NCBI GenBank assembly: GCA_025055795.1
Contig: JANWVV010000004.1
Span: 62,001 to 126,000, forward strand
From: Gemmataceae bacterium
Lineage (GTDB): Bacteria > Planctomycetota > Planctomycetia > Gemmatales > Gemmataceae
DNA: 64,000 nucleotides
Reading direction: 5' to 3'
Position 1 is the first letter of the stretch. Every line of letters begins with the position of its first letter. The translations under genes and the position numbers were made by a program. Under the pieces are notes generated by a model. The model worked only from the letters and a program-made list of their open reading frames with translations, did not search any database and had not been told where the DNA came from. Of the stretch, positions 20,255 to 29,144 are shown one piece after another.

Positions 20255-22597
20255 ATGCCTAACGCATCGCGACGAGCAGGCAGCCGCATCCAGTTACACG
20301 CGGAACAGCTGGAAGACCGCACGACGCCAGCGGGCAACGTGACGGCTTTTGTCTCTGGCGGTATTTTGTTTGTCCAGGGAGACACTGCTGCCAATCAAGT
20401 CTGGCTGACCTCCCTCAGCGATGATACCGTTGCGGTCACCGCCTTGCGGGATACCCGTGTCAACGGTACCTGGCTCCCTTTGACCTTCTCGGGGGTAACC
20501 AATGGTTGGGTAATCAATCTCGGCCAGGGGGACGATCAGGTATACATCTCGCGTACCCGGGGCAATATCGGTGTGTTCATCAACACCGGAGCGGGTGACG
20601 ATAGCGTAACTCTCAACAATGCCGGCCATTCTGGTCCGACCATCATCCGCACGGGTGCCGGTAACGATCTGATTTCGTTGGGCATGGGACGTTACGTGGG
20701 GGATGTCCTGATTAATGGCGGCGGTGGTAACGATCGCGTCTTCGTTTCTGGAGTTGAGTTCGACAATACGACACGGTTTGACGGCGGTCCCGGATTTGAC
20801 CAACTCGGGCTCGACCGCAGTCGCTTCCGTCAAGGGCCGGTCATCGAAGAATTCGAACAAATCTTTACCGCTCTCATGCCTACGGCCATCAACGATAGCG
20901 TCCAAGTACCCAATAATGGCCGTATTACCATCAACGTCCTGGCCAACGATCTACCGATTGGGGCCCCCTTGGACCGTCGCTCGATCCGCATCATCCAGCA
21001 CCCCACCCAGGGAACGGTAACAGTCAATGCCGATGGTACAGTGACCTACACGGCCAATAACACAGTCACTAGCAGCAACGATAGCTTCAGTTACACGGTA
21101 CGCAACAATTTAGGTGCGGAATCGAATGTAGCTACCGTCTCCTTGCGGCTGCCGGTGGCTTTGCAGCCCCCCCGGCCTACCATCACTACGACGGCTGGTA
21201 ATCCCACTAATCTGGCCAGCATCCCCTTCCGTGTCACGTTCAACAAGGACGTAACTGGTTTCACGGCCAGTGACGTCAATGTCACAAACGGGACGCTGTC
21301 CGGCTTTACCACCATCAATCTGCGTACGTACCAGTTCAATATCGCCCCCACTGCTGACGGCGACGTTATCCTGAACATTCCGGCCGGAGCTGCTGTCGAC
21401 AGCGGTGGACGCTCCAGCACCGCCACTTCCTTTACTATCCGCTCGGATCGTACCGCCCCTAGTGTCAATCTGACAACCACTGCCCCCAATCCTACCAACC
21501 TGGCGGCGATTCCCTTTACGGCCACGTTCAGTGAGTCCGTCACCGGCTTTACCGCTAGTGACATCACGGTAACCAATGGCACCGTCCAGAACTTCGCCGG
21601 TAGCGGCTCCAGCTACACCTTCGAGGTTGTACCGACTGCCGATGGCCTGGTCACCGTCTCCATTGGTGCCGGTGTAGCTCAAGACGCAGCTGGTAATGGC
21701 AACACGGCTGCCACACCCGTCTCCCTCACCTCCGATCGCACCGCCCCCTCCGTCACCCTCAGCACCACCGCTGGTAGCACCACCACCGACAACCCCATTC
21801 CTTTCACCGCTACATTCAGCGAGCCAGTAACCGGCTTTACAGCGGGGGACATACTGGTCACCAATGGTGCCGTCATCGACTTTACAACGGTCAGTGCTAC
21901 CACCTACAGCTTCAAGGTAGTCCCCACGTCTGCGGGTAATGTCGATGTGACGATTCCTGCTGGCATAGCCGACGATGCTGCGGGAAATGGCAACACCGCT
22001 TCGAACACCATCTCCCTCAATTTCACGGGCAGTGTCGTCACTCCTACTATCAGCACGACTGCTGGTGATCCGACTAATCTGAACCCGATCCCGTTCACCG
22101 TCACTTTCAGCGAGAACGTCACTGGCTTTACGGGTGGGGACATTCAGGTGACCAACGGCACCGTCCAGAACTTTGCCGGCAGTGGCTCCACCTATACCTT
22201 CGACATTGTTCCTGGCGGTGACGGACCCATCGTTATCGACATTCCCGCTGGTGTAGCTACGGGCAGTTCGGGCACACCCAACAGTGCGGCCACTTACATC
22301 ATTACCTCGGATCGTACCGCACCCGCAATAACTATCCAGCCCACCGGTGTCGGCGCCATCACAGGTACCGCCAGCGACGCCAACACCATCACTCAAGTCG
22401 AATTGAGTATTTATGATGGAACCAATTACTGGGACGGCACCGGCTTCAATAGTGCAACCGAACAGTTCTTCACCGCCAGTGGCACCAACAACTGGAGCTA
22501 CACCTTTACCACCCCTGGCACCTACACGGTCCATGCTCGGGCCACGGACAACGCCGGCAACATCGGCAGTGCCACAGCAAGCGTAACGATTAGTTGA
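20255..22597 (+). CDS. Large surface protein with four Ig-like repeats
   Basis: This 780-residue exported protein starts at the ATG behind GGGAGG (an in-frame start 75 bases upstream is less likely). Near the N-terminus HAEQLEDRTTPAG is the signature that opens many secreted planctomycete proteins. Next come a beta-rich region with glycine/aspartate-rich stretches (TGAGDDSVTL, GGGGNDRVFV) reminiscent of calcium-binding RTX-like repeats, a cadherin-type module (VPNNGRITINVLANDLP), and four tandem Ig-like repeats of about 95 residues beginning near nt 21176, 21459, 21747 and 22043. Each repeat has the pattern PxxxxTTAxxPTN, a FT(A/V)TFSE core and SDRTAP linkers. A final domain begins AITIQPTGVGAITG. 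Its role is likely adhesive or structural at the cell surface. Confidence 0.8.
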   Translation: MPNASRRAGSRIQLHAEQLEDRTTPAGNVTAFVSGGILFVQGDTAANQVWLTSLSDDTVAVTALRDTRVNGTWLPLTFSGVTNGWVINLGQGDDQVYISRTRGNIGVFINTGAGDDSVTLNNAGHSGPTIIRTGAGNDLISLGMGRYVGDVLINGGGGNDRVFVSGVEFDNTTRFDGGPGFDQLGLDRSRFRQGPVIEEFEQIFTALMPTAINDSVQVPNNGRITINVLANDLPIGAPLDRRSIRIIQHPTQGTVTVNADGTVTYTANNTVTSSNDSFSYTVRNNLGAESNVATVSLRLPVALQPPRPTITTTAGNPTNLASIPFRVTFNKDVTGFTASDVNVTNGTLSGFTTINLRTYQFNIAPTADGDVILNIPAGAAVDSGGRSSTATSFTIRSDRTAPSVNLTTTAPNPTNLAAIPFTATFSESVTGFTASDITVTNGTVQNFAGSGSSYTFEVVPTADGLVTVSIGAGVAQDAAGNGNTAATPVSLTSDRTAPSVTLSTTAGSTTTDNPIPFTATFSEPVTGFTAGDILVTNGAVIDFTTVSATTYSFKVVPTSAGNVDVTIPAGIADDAAGNGNTASNTISLNFTGSVVTPTISTTAGDPTNLNPIPFTVTFSENVTGFTGGDIQVTNGTVQNFAGSGSTYTFDIVPGGDGPIVIDIPAGVATGSSGTPNSAATYIITSDRTAPAITIQPTGVGAITGTASDANTITQVELSIYDGTNYWDGTGFNSATEQFFTASGTNNWSYTFTTPGTYTVHARATDNAGNIGSATASVTIS
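21176..22320 (+). repeat. Four tandem coding repeats of about 285-295 bp
   Basis: Four copies of an Ig-like module are evident in the protein and partly at the DNA level, with starts near 21176, 21459, 21747 and 22043. Phrases such as ACCGTCCAGAACTT and GGCTTTAC recur between copies. This indicates internal duplication within the surface-protein gene. Confidence 0.7.
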
Positions 22598-22652
22598 ACA
22601 CCGCTGGTTAATCCTGAATGAGCCCCGCGTGCCGGCTAGGCCGGGAATCACC

Positions 22653-23123
22653 TTAACCGGTTGGCGTAGCCTCGGAAACACGTCCCGGCGATTCGAGCAC
22701 AAAGGTAACCGGTCCTGCATTGACCAGTTCCACTTCCATGTCAGCGGCAAACCGCCCTGTCGCCACAGGGACGCCTAAGGCTCGCAGGGACTGGACGAAC
22801 GCTTCGTACAACGGCCGGGCCACCTCAGGGGGTGCTGCCTGAGTAAAGCTGGGCCTCCGCCCCTTACGACAATCCCCATACAGCGTGAACTGACTGACCA
22901 CCAGAATGGCACCGCCCACTTCCTGCACGGAGCGATTCATTTTTCCCTGCTCGTCGGGAAAAGCGCGTAACTGGACCACCTTTTCGGCGAGCCATTCCCC
23001 CTCGGCCGGCGTATCGCCTACCCCGACGCCTAGCAGGACCAACCACCCCGTACCGATTTCACCAACCGTTTCTCCCGCCACTGTTACCCGCGCCCGTGAT
23101 ACCCGCTGCAGTACCGCCCGCAT
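22653..23123 (-). CDS. dtd: D-aminoacyl-tRNA deacylase
   Basis: This 156-residue enzyme hydrolyses D-amino acids wrongly attached to tRNA. Seen: [15 protein letters not shown] at the N-terminus, the active-site SQFTLYGD followed by CRKGRRPSF, and the second signature NAGPVTF near the C-terminus (N-x-GPVT), all typical of bacterial DTD. Length is about the family norm plus a ten-residue tail. The gene stands alone and converges with the surface-protein gene; a small GC-rich hairpin (CCGGC/GCCGG at 22632-22644) lies between the two stops. Confidence 0.96.
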   Translation of the reverse strand: MRAVLQRVSRARVTVAGETVGEIGTGWLVLLGVGVGDTPAEGEWLAEKVVQLRAFPDEQGKMNRSVQEVGGAILVVSQFTLYGDCRKGRRPSFTQAAPPEVARPLYEAFVQSLRALGVPVATGRFAADMEVELVNAGPVTFVLESPGRVSEATPTG

Positions 23124-23481
23124 CGTTGTTCCTCGATGACACCCGAATCAGACGTGACCCTTCTCAACCACCACCCAGTTGCTCTGCCCCAAAAAGGTCC
23201 AAAAAAGCAAATAATTCGGCCCTTATCTCTATTGAGTGCTTGACGAGCGTTGGTCAAGTGGCGGGTGTCAAACCACCACCCCGGAAAAGTACGCACGCGC
23301 CATTATCCTATCCCTGGGTGGCCTAGCAGAGCATGGGGTGGGTTTTGCAGTTGATTTATCTGCAGGTGTCAGACCAAAAGCATCGACTGATTGCAGCGGG
23401 ATGTAGTATCTGGTATTTGGGAGAGGCGACACCACTGGGGCAACTTGTCCGTTCTGCCCAGCTTCCTGGTGGCGTCTGCTC
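23124..23481. other. Intergenic region, nothing recognised
   Basis: These 358 bases lie upstream of dtd and downstream of the exported protein gene, both on the minus strand. I find no RNA gene or repeat. The dtd promoter should lie near its left end, but I cannot fix it. Confidence 0.3.
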
Positions 23482-24939
23482 CTAACAGATCGGCACGGTG
23501 TAGTCTTCGCGAATAAAGCCGCTATCGGCAGGGGGATCGTAGCGGATGTCTTCCAGATCGGGGGTCAGCAAGCGTTGGGAGTTACGGATGCGGGATTCGA
23601 GGGCGTAGTCGAGGATACCGCCGGTCAGGAGAGTCCGTTGCACGGGGTAGGGAGGCCGACCGGTTTCCAGGAACCGTTCGATGTGTCGGGTGAGGGCCTC
23701 CAGGAAGGCGGCCCCCGGTGGTGGAGGCAGGTAGAACAAGCAGGAAGCGATGCGGGACGGTTCCCCCAAGCGTACGGCGAAGGTTTCGTCGGCAACGTGC
23801 CCATCCAGTTGCAGCACCGCGGCCTGCAAGCCATCCACGTACTCGATCAGAAAGGCAATGGGGCCTGGCACAAACTGACCCCACGTTGCAGGTCGCGGAA
23901 ACCGTCGGCAATTCGCACGGATATCGCCTGCATTACGAGACAGGCTGCGGCTGAGGGCGTGCTCGAGCAGTTCCCATGACCAGCGGCCGTCGTCCCCTGC
24001 CTGCCAGACGGCATCCCCTTGTAAACATGTAACGGCCCGGACCCCCTGACGGGCCCCGGCCTTCCCTTGGGGACGCACACGCCGCTCCACCATGCACTGC
24101 AGGGCTTCCAGAGCGTGGATGCCATAAATTTCCAGTTCGCCCCGCGAGGCTACCAAAGCCTCTTGCATCCTGGTGCCCACGGGCAGCTCCAGCTCGGGCC
24201 GACGCCACGTGACGGGCAGGCTTGAACCGGCCATCAGCGGGAAACCCATCTGCTGGGCCGTCGCAACCATCTCCGCTGCCCGACGGCGATCGTAGCTCAG
24301 GTGCTTATCGCAAAATACGGGCACACTACGCCCGCTTTTTTCAAATACAGCCACAATCTGCCGGAAATATTCATACCGCGGGTACAGCTTCTGGCCCTTG
24401 GCATTGTATGGGTAGTCGCCATGTTCACCGATCAATAACACCCCATCCACGGCTAGCTTGCCTGTTCCCAGAGTTAGGGCATCCTCAATGGAGGCGGACA
24501 GGCGGAAACCATGTTCCTGGGCCAGTTCTCGGCTCAGATCGTTCTTACCGACCTGCTCAACGTAAACGCTAGCCACTCCGAAAGAAGGAAAATGGTAACC
24601 GTCAGCTCGCAAATAGCCATGCAGAAAACGACCCACAATATGATAGGCGTGAGACAGATAGTAATAAGTGGTTGTGACGACGGCCACTGTCTTATCCGGT
24701 TTGCGGCTGCGTCGCGGTGGCCGGCTACGGGGAAACGGGGGCGTTGCGCCGCCGTCCGGAGCTGCGTTCTCTGCCGGATCTGCCGAACCAAAGGTCCAAG
24801 GCCCGACCACTGCGGACCCGCCGAGGGCTAGAAACGCCCGCCGATCCGGTTTGTCCCCCAGATCTGCTGAGTCCCCCGTTCCTGGAAGCTTGGGGACGGG
24901 CTGCCCCTGCTGGCCTGACTGCTGGAAAGACGCATTCAT
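23482..24939 (-). CDS. Exported protein of unknown function (Tat-like signal)
   Basis: This is a 485-residue protein. The start at 24939 is preceded by GAGGGGAAC; a longer frame to 24963 has no such site. The N-terminus contains DRRAFLALGGSAVVGPW, a twin-arginine-like signal pattern, then an Ala/Pro-rich linker. The mature part has TVAVVTTTYYYLSHAYHIVGRFL, DGVLLIGEHGDYP, a GRSVPVFCDKHLSYD segment and FLIEYVDGLQAAVLQLDG. I do not recognise an established enzyme family. The overall appearance is similar to planctomycete oxidoreductase-like exported proteins, but no Rossmann GxGxxG is visible, so I do not assign a reaction. Confidence 0.55.
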   Translation of the reverse strand: MNASFQQSGQQGQPVPKLPGTGDSADLGDKPDRRAFLALGGSAVVGPWTFGSADPAENAAPDGGATPPFPRSRPPRRSRKPDKTVAVVTTTYYYLSHAYHIVGRFLHGYLRADGYHFPSFGVASVYVEQVGKNDLSRELAQEHGFRLSASIEDALTLGTGKLAVDGVLLIGEHGDYPYNAKGQKLYPRYEYFRQIVAVFEKSGRSVPVFCDKHLSYDRRRAAEMVATAQQMGFPLMAGSSLPVTWRRPELELPVGTRMQEALVASRGELEIYGIHALEALQCMVERRVRPQGKAGARQGVRAVTCLQGDAVWQAGDDGRWSWELLEHALSRSLSRNAGDIRANCRRFPRPATWGQFVPGPIAFLIEYVDGLQAAVLQLDGHVADETFAVRLGEPSRIASCLFYLPPPPGAAFLEALTRHIERFLETGRPPYPVQRTLLTGGILDYALESRIRNSQRLLTPDLEDIRYDPPADSGFIREDYTVPIC

Positions 24940-25392
24940 AGCTGTTCCCCTCATATTACCCATCCGCCAAAAGCCGACATAATGAGTACGAAGATCGGAT
25001 ACCCAGGGACATTCAACATTCCCTTAGTCGGGCCGGCTCGGACCTGTTTGTAATTGAATTGGTTTTTCGCCACCGGTTACCGGCCAAAACCAGTAAACGT
25101 CCCCCTTTCCCCTTCATCACTCTGACCAGGGCCCAATCAAGTCATGCCATTCACGGCAGATCAATCGGGCGTAATCCGTACTGGCATTGGCGCCACGGTC
25201 CGAACAATCGTTGCCGTTGCCCACAACTTACCCGGATTGGCCAGAAGCGGCGCTTGTCAAAGTTTCTCCTAGCGGTCACAATCGGTATAGAGGGGCAGTT
25301 ATATACGGTATGTAAGCACGAATAACAAATTAGGGCCAGAGTAAACGACTTATCCCAAGCCCGGCAGTTGTACGGCTGTTACGAGAGCAACC
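24940..25392. other. Divergent intergenic region
   Basis: These 453 bases lie between divergently transcribed genes, so it should hold promoters in both directions. An AT-rich stretch (about 25290-25340) lies 60-100 bases before the plus-strand coiled-coil cluster and is the best place for its promoter. No RNA gene was seen. Confidence 0.35.
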
Positions 25393-26583
25393 ATGACAGC
25401 TTTCGGCAAGGTATTACTGGTTTTCAACTTCCTGCTAGCCCTCGGCTTTAGCTACCTGGCCACTCAGGACTGGCAACGGCGACAAACCATCCAAGGGGCA
25501 GCTCTACGTTACGACATCCTGGTCCAAGGGCTGCCCTTGGGCGCCGAACCGGATGCCCCTAAAGCCTTGCCCGCAGATCCGGATGATCCCATCCCCTTTC
25601 GGGTGCTCGGAGTCGGCAACATCCCGACCACCTCGGTCAGCAAAAAGTTCCTGGAAAGTTACTTTCAAGCCTTGCCGGGTGGCAACCTTGGCGGTGGAGC
25701 TGTTCCTAATCAACTAGCTGAGGTCCAGCGTGTCCGGGGACGCATCGACCAGTTACTGGCTGCCGCCGATACGCCTCAAACCAAATTACAACTACTCCGG
25801 GGGTGGTTACTCTATCAAGCAGAAAGCTATGAGGAGCATCAGACCATCGAACAGTTGGTGCGTGACGGGAATGTCGACGAGTTGCAAAAACGGCTCAATG
25901 CCCGTTTCGAGGCGGTGATGAATCCCCCCCGTTCGGCTTCGATTCCCGCCCCTCTAACGGACGAGGAACTGGCCGGTAAGGGAGCCGCAGAACAAACCCA
26001 AATCCTGGCCGAGCGGCTCAACCAACTCCAACAGACTTATGCCCAAGCACTGGATGAAAGCGAGCGACGCATGCAGGTGGCCCACTTGCTCATCCACCTT
26101 GACCCAAGCGCTGAATGGCAAAAGCGCGTCGCCGCTGTGGTGGGCCTCAGCCGCTATACTTTGGCCCTAGTAGCCCAAGCCCGCCGCTATGAAGACATGT
26201 GCCGACGTATGGAAGAACTGTTGCTGGCCGACCAGCAGGCCTACTTGGAGCGGCTGCGGCCCCTGCAATTGGCCGCCCAGAACGCTACCGAGCTGACTAA
26301 CCGGCAGGCCGCTCTTCGGGCCAAGTGGGTGGAACAATTCCGCCGCGAAACCGACGCGGTGGCCCAACGGGAAACCCAACTGAGGGAACTGGCCAACGCT
26401 CTCAGCCGCGTTAAGGCCGAAGTCGACGCCCTGCTCGCCCAGCAACACGAAATCGAAATACAAATGTTTACTACTCGCCGTGAAGTGGCCACCGCTCTGG
26501 AAGAAGTCTACCGCTTGGAGGCGGAACTGGTCGCTCGCGAAAAGCAACTTCTTCAACAAGCAGGCCGCCTGGACGGACGATAA
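25393..26583 (+). CDS. Membrane-anchored coiled-coil protein 1 of a four-gene cluster
   Basis: This 396-residue protein begins MTAFGKVLLVFNFLLALGF, a short cytoplasmic leader plus one membrane helix (residues 6-24). The rest is soluble, with long heptad-like Glu/Gln/Leu/Arg-rich stretches (about 185-240 and 270-390) that predict coiled coil. No catalytic motif was seen. The start MT-x-(F/L)-GK-(V/I)-L is shared by the next two genes, which points to a common anchor and probable common origin. The function is unknown; a scaffold or envelope-spanning role is a guess from topology. Confidence 0.65.
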   Translation: MTAFGKVLLVFNFLLALGFSYLATQDWQRRQTIQGAALRYDILVQGLPLGAEPDAPKALPADPDDPIPFRVLGVGNIPTTSVSKKFLESYFQALPGGNLGGGAVPNQLAEVQRVRGRIDQLLAAADTPQTKLQLLRGWLLYQAESYEEHQTIEQLVRDGNVDELQKRLNARFEAVMNPPRSASIPAPLTDEELAGKGAAEQTQILAERLNQLQQTYAQALDESERRMQVAHLLIHLDPSAEWQKRVAAVVGLSRYTLALVAQARRYEDMCRRMEELLLADQQAYLERLRPLQLAAQNATELTNRQAALRAKWVEQFRRETDAVAQRETQLRELANALSRVKAEVDALLAQQHEIEIQMFTTRREVATALEEVYRLEAELVAREKQLLQQAGRLDGR

Positions 26584-26708
26584 GGCTCCAACCCACGGGA
26601 TGCTAAATGGCTTAATACCCTTATTTGCCTTATGCCATATGTAAAGTAGCCCAAACGGTTTCCGGCTGGCGGAGTTATACACCATCGAGTAGCCAAGGAT
26701 TTGTAGCC

Positions 26709-27425
26709 ATGACATATTTGGGCAAGATTCTTGCAGTCATAAATGTAGTGCTAGGGGTCGGATTGGCGATCTGGTCGGTGAGTGTCTACGCTAACCGTTT
26801 GCCCTGGTACGATCCTGCCCCCGCCCCCGAAACGATACACCCCGGGCACAAACCGGCCAACTTCGCTTTTTTGCGTGATGAGTTAGACCGGCACGGTCGG
26901 GCTGCTTTAACCGCCAGCCAACTCTGGACTCAGCAGCGTACCCGCTTCGAACAGCTTGAGCAATTGCGGAATGCCCGCTTACGCGGCTATGACGAGTGGA
27001 TCGGCTTTGCCAAAAACGGTAATCCCCGGGACGGTGGCACAGGATTCTATGAACCGGTGTACGACCCTGTCACGGGACTACTCGATTTAACCCCGCCAGA
27101 CCCCACCCGTCGCCGCACGCCCATCGTGGGAATAGATAATCAGCCCCTCCGCGGCGTGGATACCTTGGGTGAACAGTTCGTGCGGGACGTCGCGGAATTG
27201 ACTAAACTGGCTCGGCAGATCGACGAGCTGCGTAACCGCTTCCGTGAGCTGGGCGTTGAGCTACTGCAAACCGAGGATCGTCTCCGCCGTATGGTAATCA
27301 TCCGCGATAATGTCCTGGCGGAACTGTTCTACTTAACGGATGCTCAATGGGAGGTTTACGAATTCCGGGAAACTGTGCTGCGGCGGCAACGACAGTTGTC
27401 CCAGCGGCTGGCCGAGTTGCGCTAA
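26709..27425 (+). CDS. Membrane-anchored coiled-coil protein 2
   Basis: This 238-residue protein starts at the ATG beginning MTYLGKILAVINVVLGVG; the upstream in-frame extension is not conserved in character and is dropped. One membrane helix (6-25) is followed by a region with NRLPWYDPAPAPE and a coiled-coil-like C-terminal part rich in Glu/Leu/Arg. It lies 125 bases downstream of protein 1 and shares its N-terminal motif. No enzyme motif was seen. Confidence 0.65.
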   Translation: MTYLGKILAVINVVLGVGLAIWSVSVYANRLPWYDPAPAPETIHPGHKPANFAFLRDELDRHGRAALTASQLWTQQRTRFEQLEQLRNARLRGYDEWIGFAKNGNPRDGGTGFYEPVYDPVTGLLDLTPPDPTRRRTPIVGIDNQPLRGVDTLGEQFVRDVAELTKLARQIDELRNRFRELGVELLQTEDRLRRMVIIRDNVLAELFYLTDAQWEVYEFRETVLRRQRQLSQRLAELR

Positions 27426-27616
27426 TCGGGGGGCCAAGGGCTGCCGATACGTAACACGCAATAGCAGAGGGAGTTAAATCCCGTTGGTGATTATCAGACA
27501 GAATCGGACAAGATACGAGCTACCATATTAGGTCCTCAGGCATTAATCAGCTTTAACCTTGATAGAAACTGCGTTGCCATAAGGGGCATTCACGGGGCAA
27601 AAGGGAGAAGGCAGCA

Positions 27617-28510
27617 ATGACGTGGCTTGGCAAGATTCTGGCCTTCTTTGTATTTATCGGGTCAGTGGCCTGGATGTATCTGTCCGTGCAGGCCTATGTG
27701 TTGCGGACCAACTGGAAGGCCGAGGCGGACCGTTGGCGGCAGGCTTACGAACAAATACGGGCCGCGCGGGAAGCCGAATACCAACGCTTCCGCTCCAGCG
27801 AAGACGCTCTACGGCGGCAGCTGGCCATCGAACAACGGCGCACGAGCGAACTGCAAAAATCGGTCGCCGATCTGATCGGGCGAGGTAAACGCGAAACCGA
27901 TGCGGTACGCGACCTGCAAAAACTCTACGACGAAGCTGACATCAAAGCGGTGCAACTGCAGGCTAGTCGCGATGCCCTGATGAAGGAACTCAACTCTGTC
28001 CGTGAACGGAATGAAGCCCTGGAAAACGACCGGCAACGTCTGGTGGTAGTGGCTGAAGAATCCCGTCGTGAAGCTGTCCGGGCACGGATTGCCGAACGCG
28101 TGGCCCAATTTGTGGCCGAACAGAACGCCAATCTGGTGGAAGCCCTACGCGGACAACTGCGTTTGCAGACCACCGGTGGCGATTTGCGTACCCTTCTGGA
28201 CAAGCCACCGCCGCCCGTCCTGCCTAATCTCCGCGGTGAGGTAACCGCGGTCAAAGACGACTTGGTTGTTCTCAGCATTGGCTACGAGGCCGGTCTGAAC
28301 GTCGGCACGGAATTGGACATTTACCGCGTTCAAGGAGAACCCCGTTACCTAGGTACCGTTAAAATCACCAGTGCTGCCAATCTTTACCCCAAGCAAGCAG
28401 TAGCGACGTTCTATCCAGCCCGGGCTGTTTCCTTCAACCGTTTGACCCCAGACGAAAAGCCCCGTCCCGGCGATCTGGTCAAGGCTCCCGAGTCGTTCGG
28501 ACTCCGCTGA
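27617..28510 (+). CDS. Membrane-anchored coiled-coil protein 3 with C-terminal beta domain
   Basis: This 297-residue protein begins MTWLGKILAFFVFIGSVAW with one membrane helix (6-24), then a long coiled coil (about 30-185; repeated RxxELQKSVADL-type heptads). The C-terminal domain (about 205-297) is beta-rich: GEVTAVKDDLVVLSIGYEAG, LDIYRVQGEPRYLGTVKI and a final PGDLVKAPE. This end resembles small SH3/OB-like domains at the end of envelope coiled-coil proteins. It is the third gene with the GKIL anchor. An AAGGGAGAAGG ribosome-binding region precedes the start. Confidence 0.68.
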   Translation: MTWLGKILAFFVFIGSVAWMYLSVQAYVLRTNWKAEADRWRQAYEQIRAAREAEYQRFRSSEDALRRQLAIEQRRTSELQKSVADLIGRGKRETDAVRDLQKLYDEADIKAVQLQASRDALMKELNSVRERNEALENDRQRLVVVAEESRREAVRARIAERVAQFVAEQNANLVEALRGQLRLQTTGGDLRTLLDKPPPPVLPNLRGEVTAVKDDLVVLSIGYEAGLNVGTELDIYRVQGEPRYLGTVKITSAANLYPKQAVATFYPARAVSFNRLTPDEKPRPGDLVKAPESFGLR

Positions 28511-28670
28511 GTCTGATACAAAAACACAGCGCCACAAGTGAATTCCACGAGCATTCGAACATAACTGATCCTCGATCCGTTTGAGTGTCCCGAGAAGACA
28601 CCAAGCCCATGAGGATGACAAAACCTCAGAATTTGACTTACCTTTGCTGACCATTCAAGGAGCTACTACC

Positions 28671-28982
28671 ATGGCCAAGAAGAAAAAGAGAAAAGAGGAA
28701 ATAGAGGAATTGGAAGAGGCGAAGGTTGCCGAGGTTGAGGAAGCCGTGGAGGAACCAGCCACTTTGGCACGTCGCCCCCCGGCACCCAAGCCCCGTAACG
28801 ACGCCTATGTCATGATGCTCGGCATCACATTTTTATCCCTGATTGTCGGTTGTGTATTGATGTATTTAGACGCCGCTCAGTATGAAGGCAAAAATCCTCC
28901 CCAGGCTGTGGCACCGACCGTTCCGGAACTAGGTAAAGCCATGGGCGGAGGACCGACCCCACCTGCACCTCCTAAACAATAA
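28671..28982 (+). CDS. Small Lys/Glu-rich single-helix membrane protein
   Basis: This 103-residue protein has a very charged N-terminus (MAKKKKRKEEIEELEE), a Pro-rich spacer, one membrane helix (about 47-67, MLGITFLSLIVGCVLMYL) and a Pro/Gly-rich tail. AAGGAG lies upstream of this ATG, which decides the start. It closes the four-gene cluster on the same strand and probably works with the three coiled-coil proteins. No homologue is recognised. Confidence 0.65.
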   Translation: MAKKKKRKEEIEELEEAKVAEVEEAVEEPATLARRPPAPKPRNDAYVMMLGITFLSLIVGCVLMYLDAAQYEGKNPPQAVAPTVPELGKAMGGGPTPPAPPKQ

Positions 28983-29072
28983 CTGACCACAACTCAACTG
29001 AAACAAAGCATCATTGGTCACAAAACCTTGCATGATCCGCACTCAGTTATGACGGTTGACAACTGGGGTGAA

Positions 29073-29091
29073 GTTGCCATGGGGTGGCAAC
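29073..29091. repeat. Perfect 7-bp hairpin between convergent genes
   Basis: GTTGCCA at 29073-29079 pairs with TGGCAAC at 29085-29091 around a five-base loop. It sits between the ends of the coiled-coil cluster (plus) and mqnC (minus). It could act as a weak bidirectional terminator, but neither side has a T-run. Confidence 0.4.
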
Positions 29092-29144
29092 CGGCTGAGC
29101 TTTACATGCATTGGCAGGTAGCAACTGGTATGGTATGAGATGGA

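Noticed and set aside
22617-22750. Large reading frames on the strand opposite the surface-protein gene (for example 21110-22750)
   Set aside because: They are mirror products of the repeated coding sequence and contain no recognisable domain.
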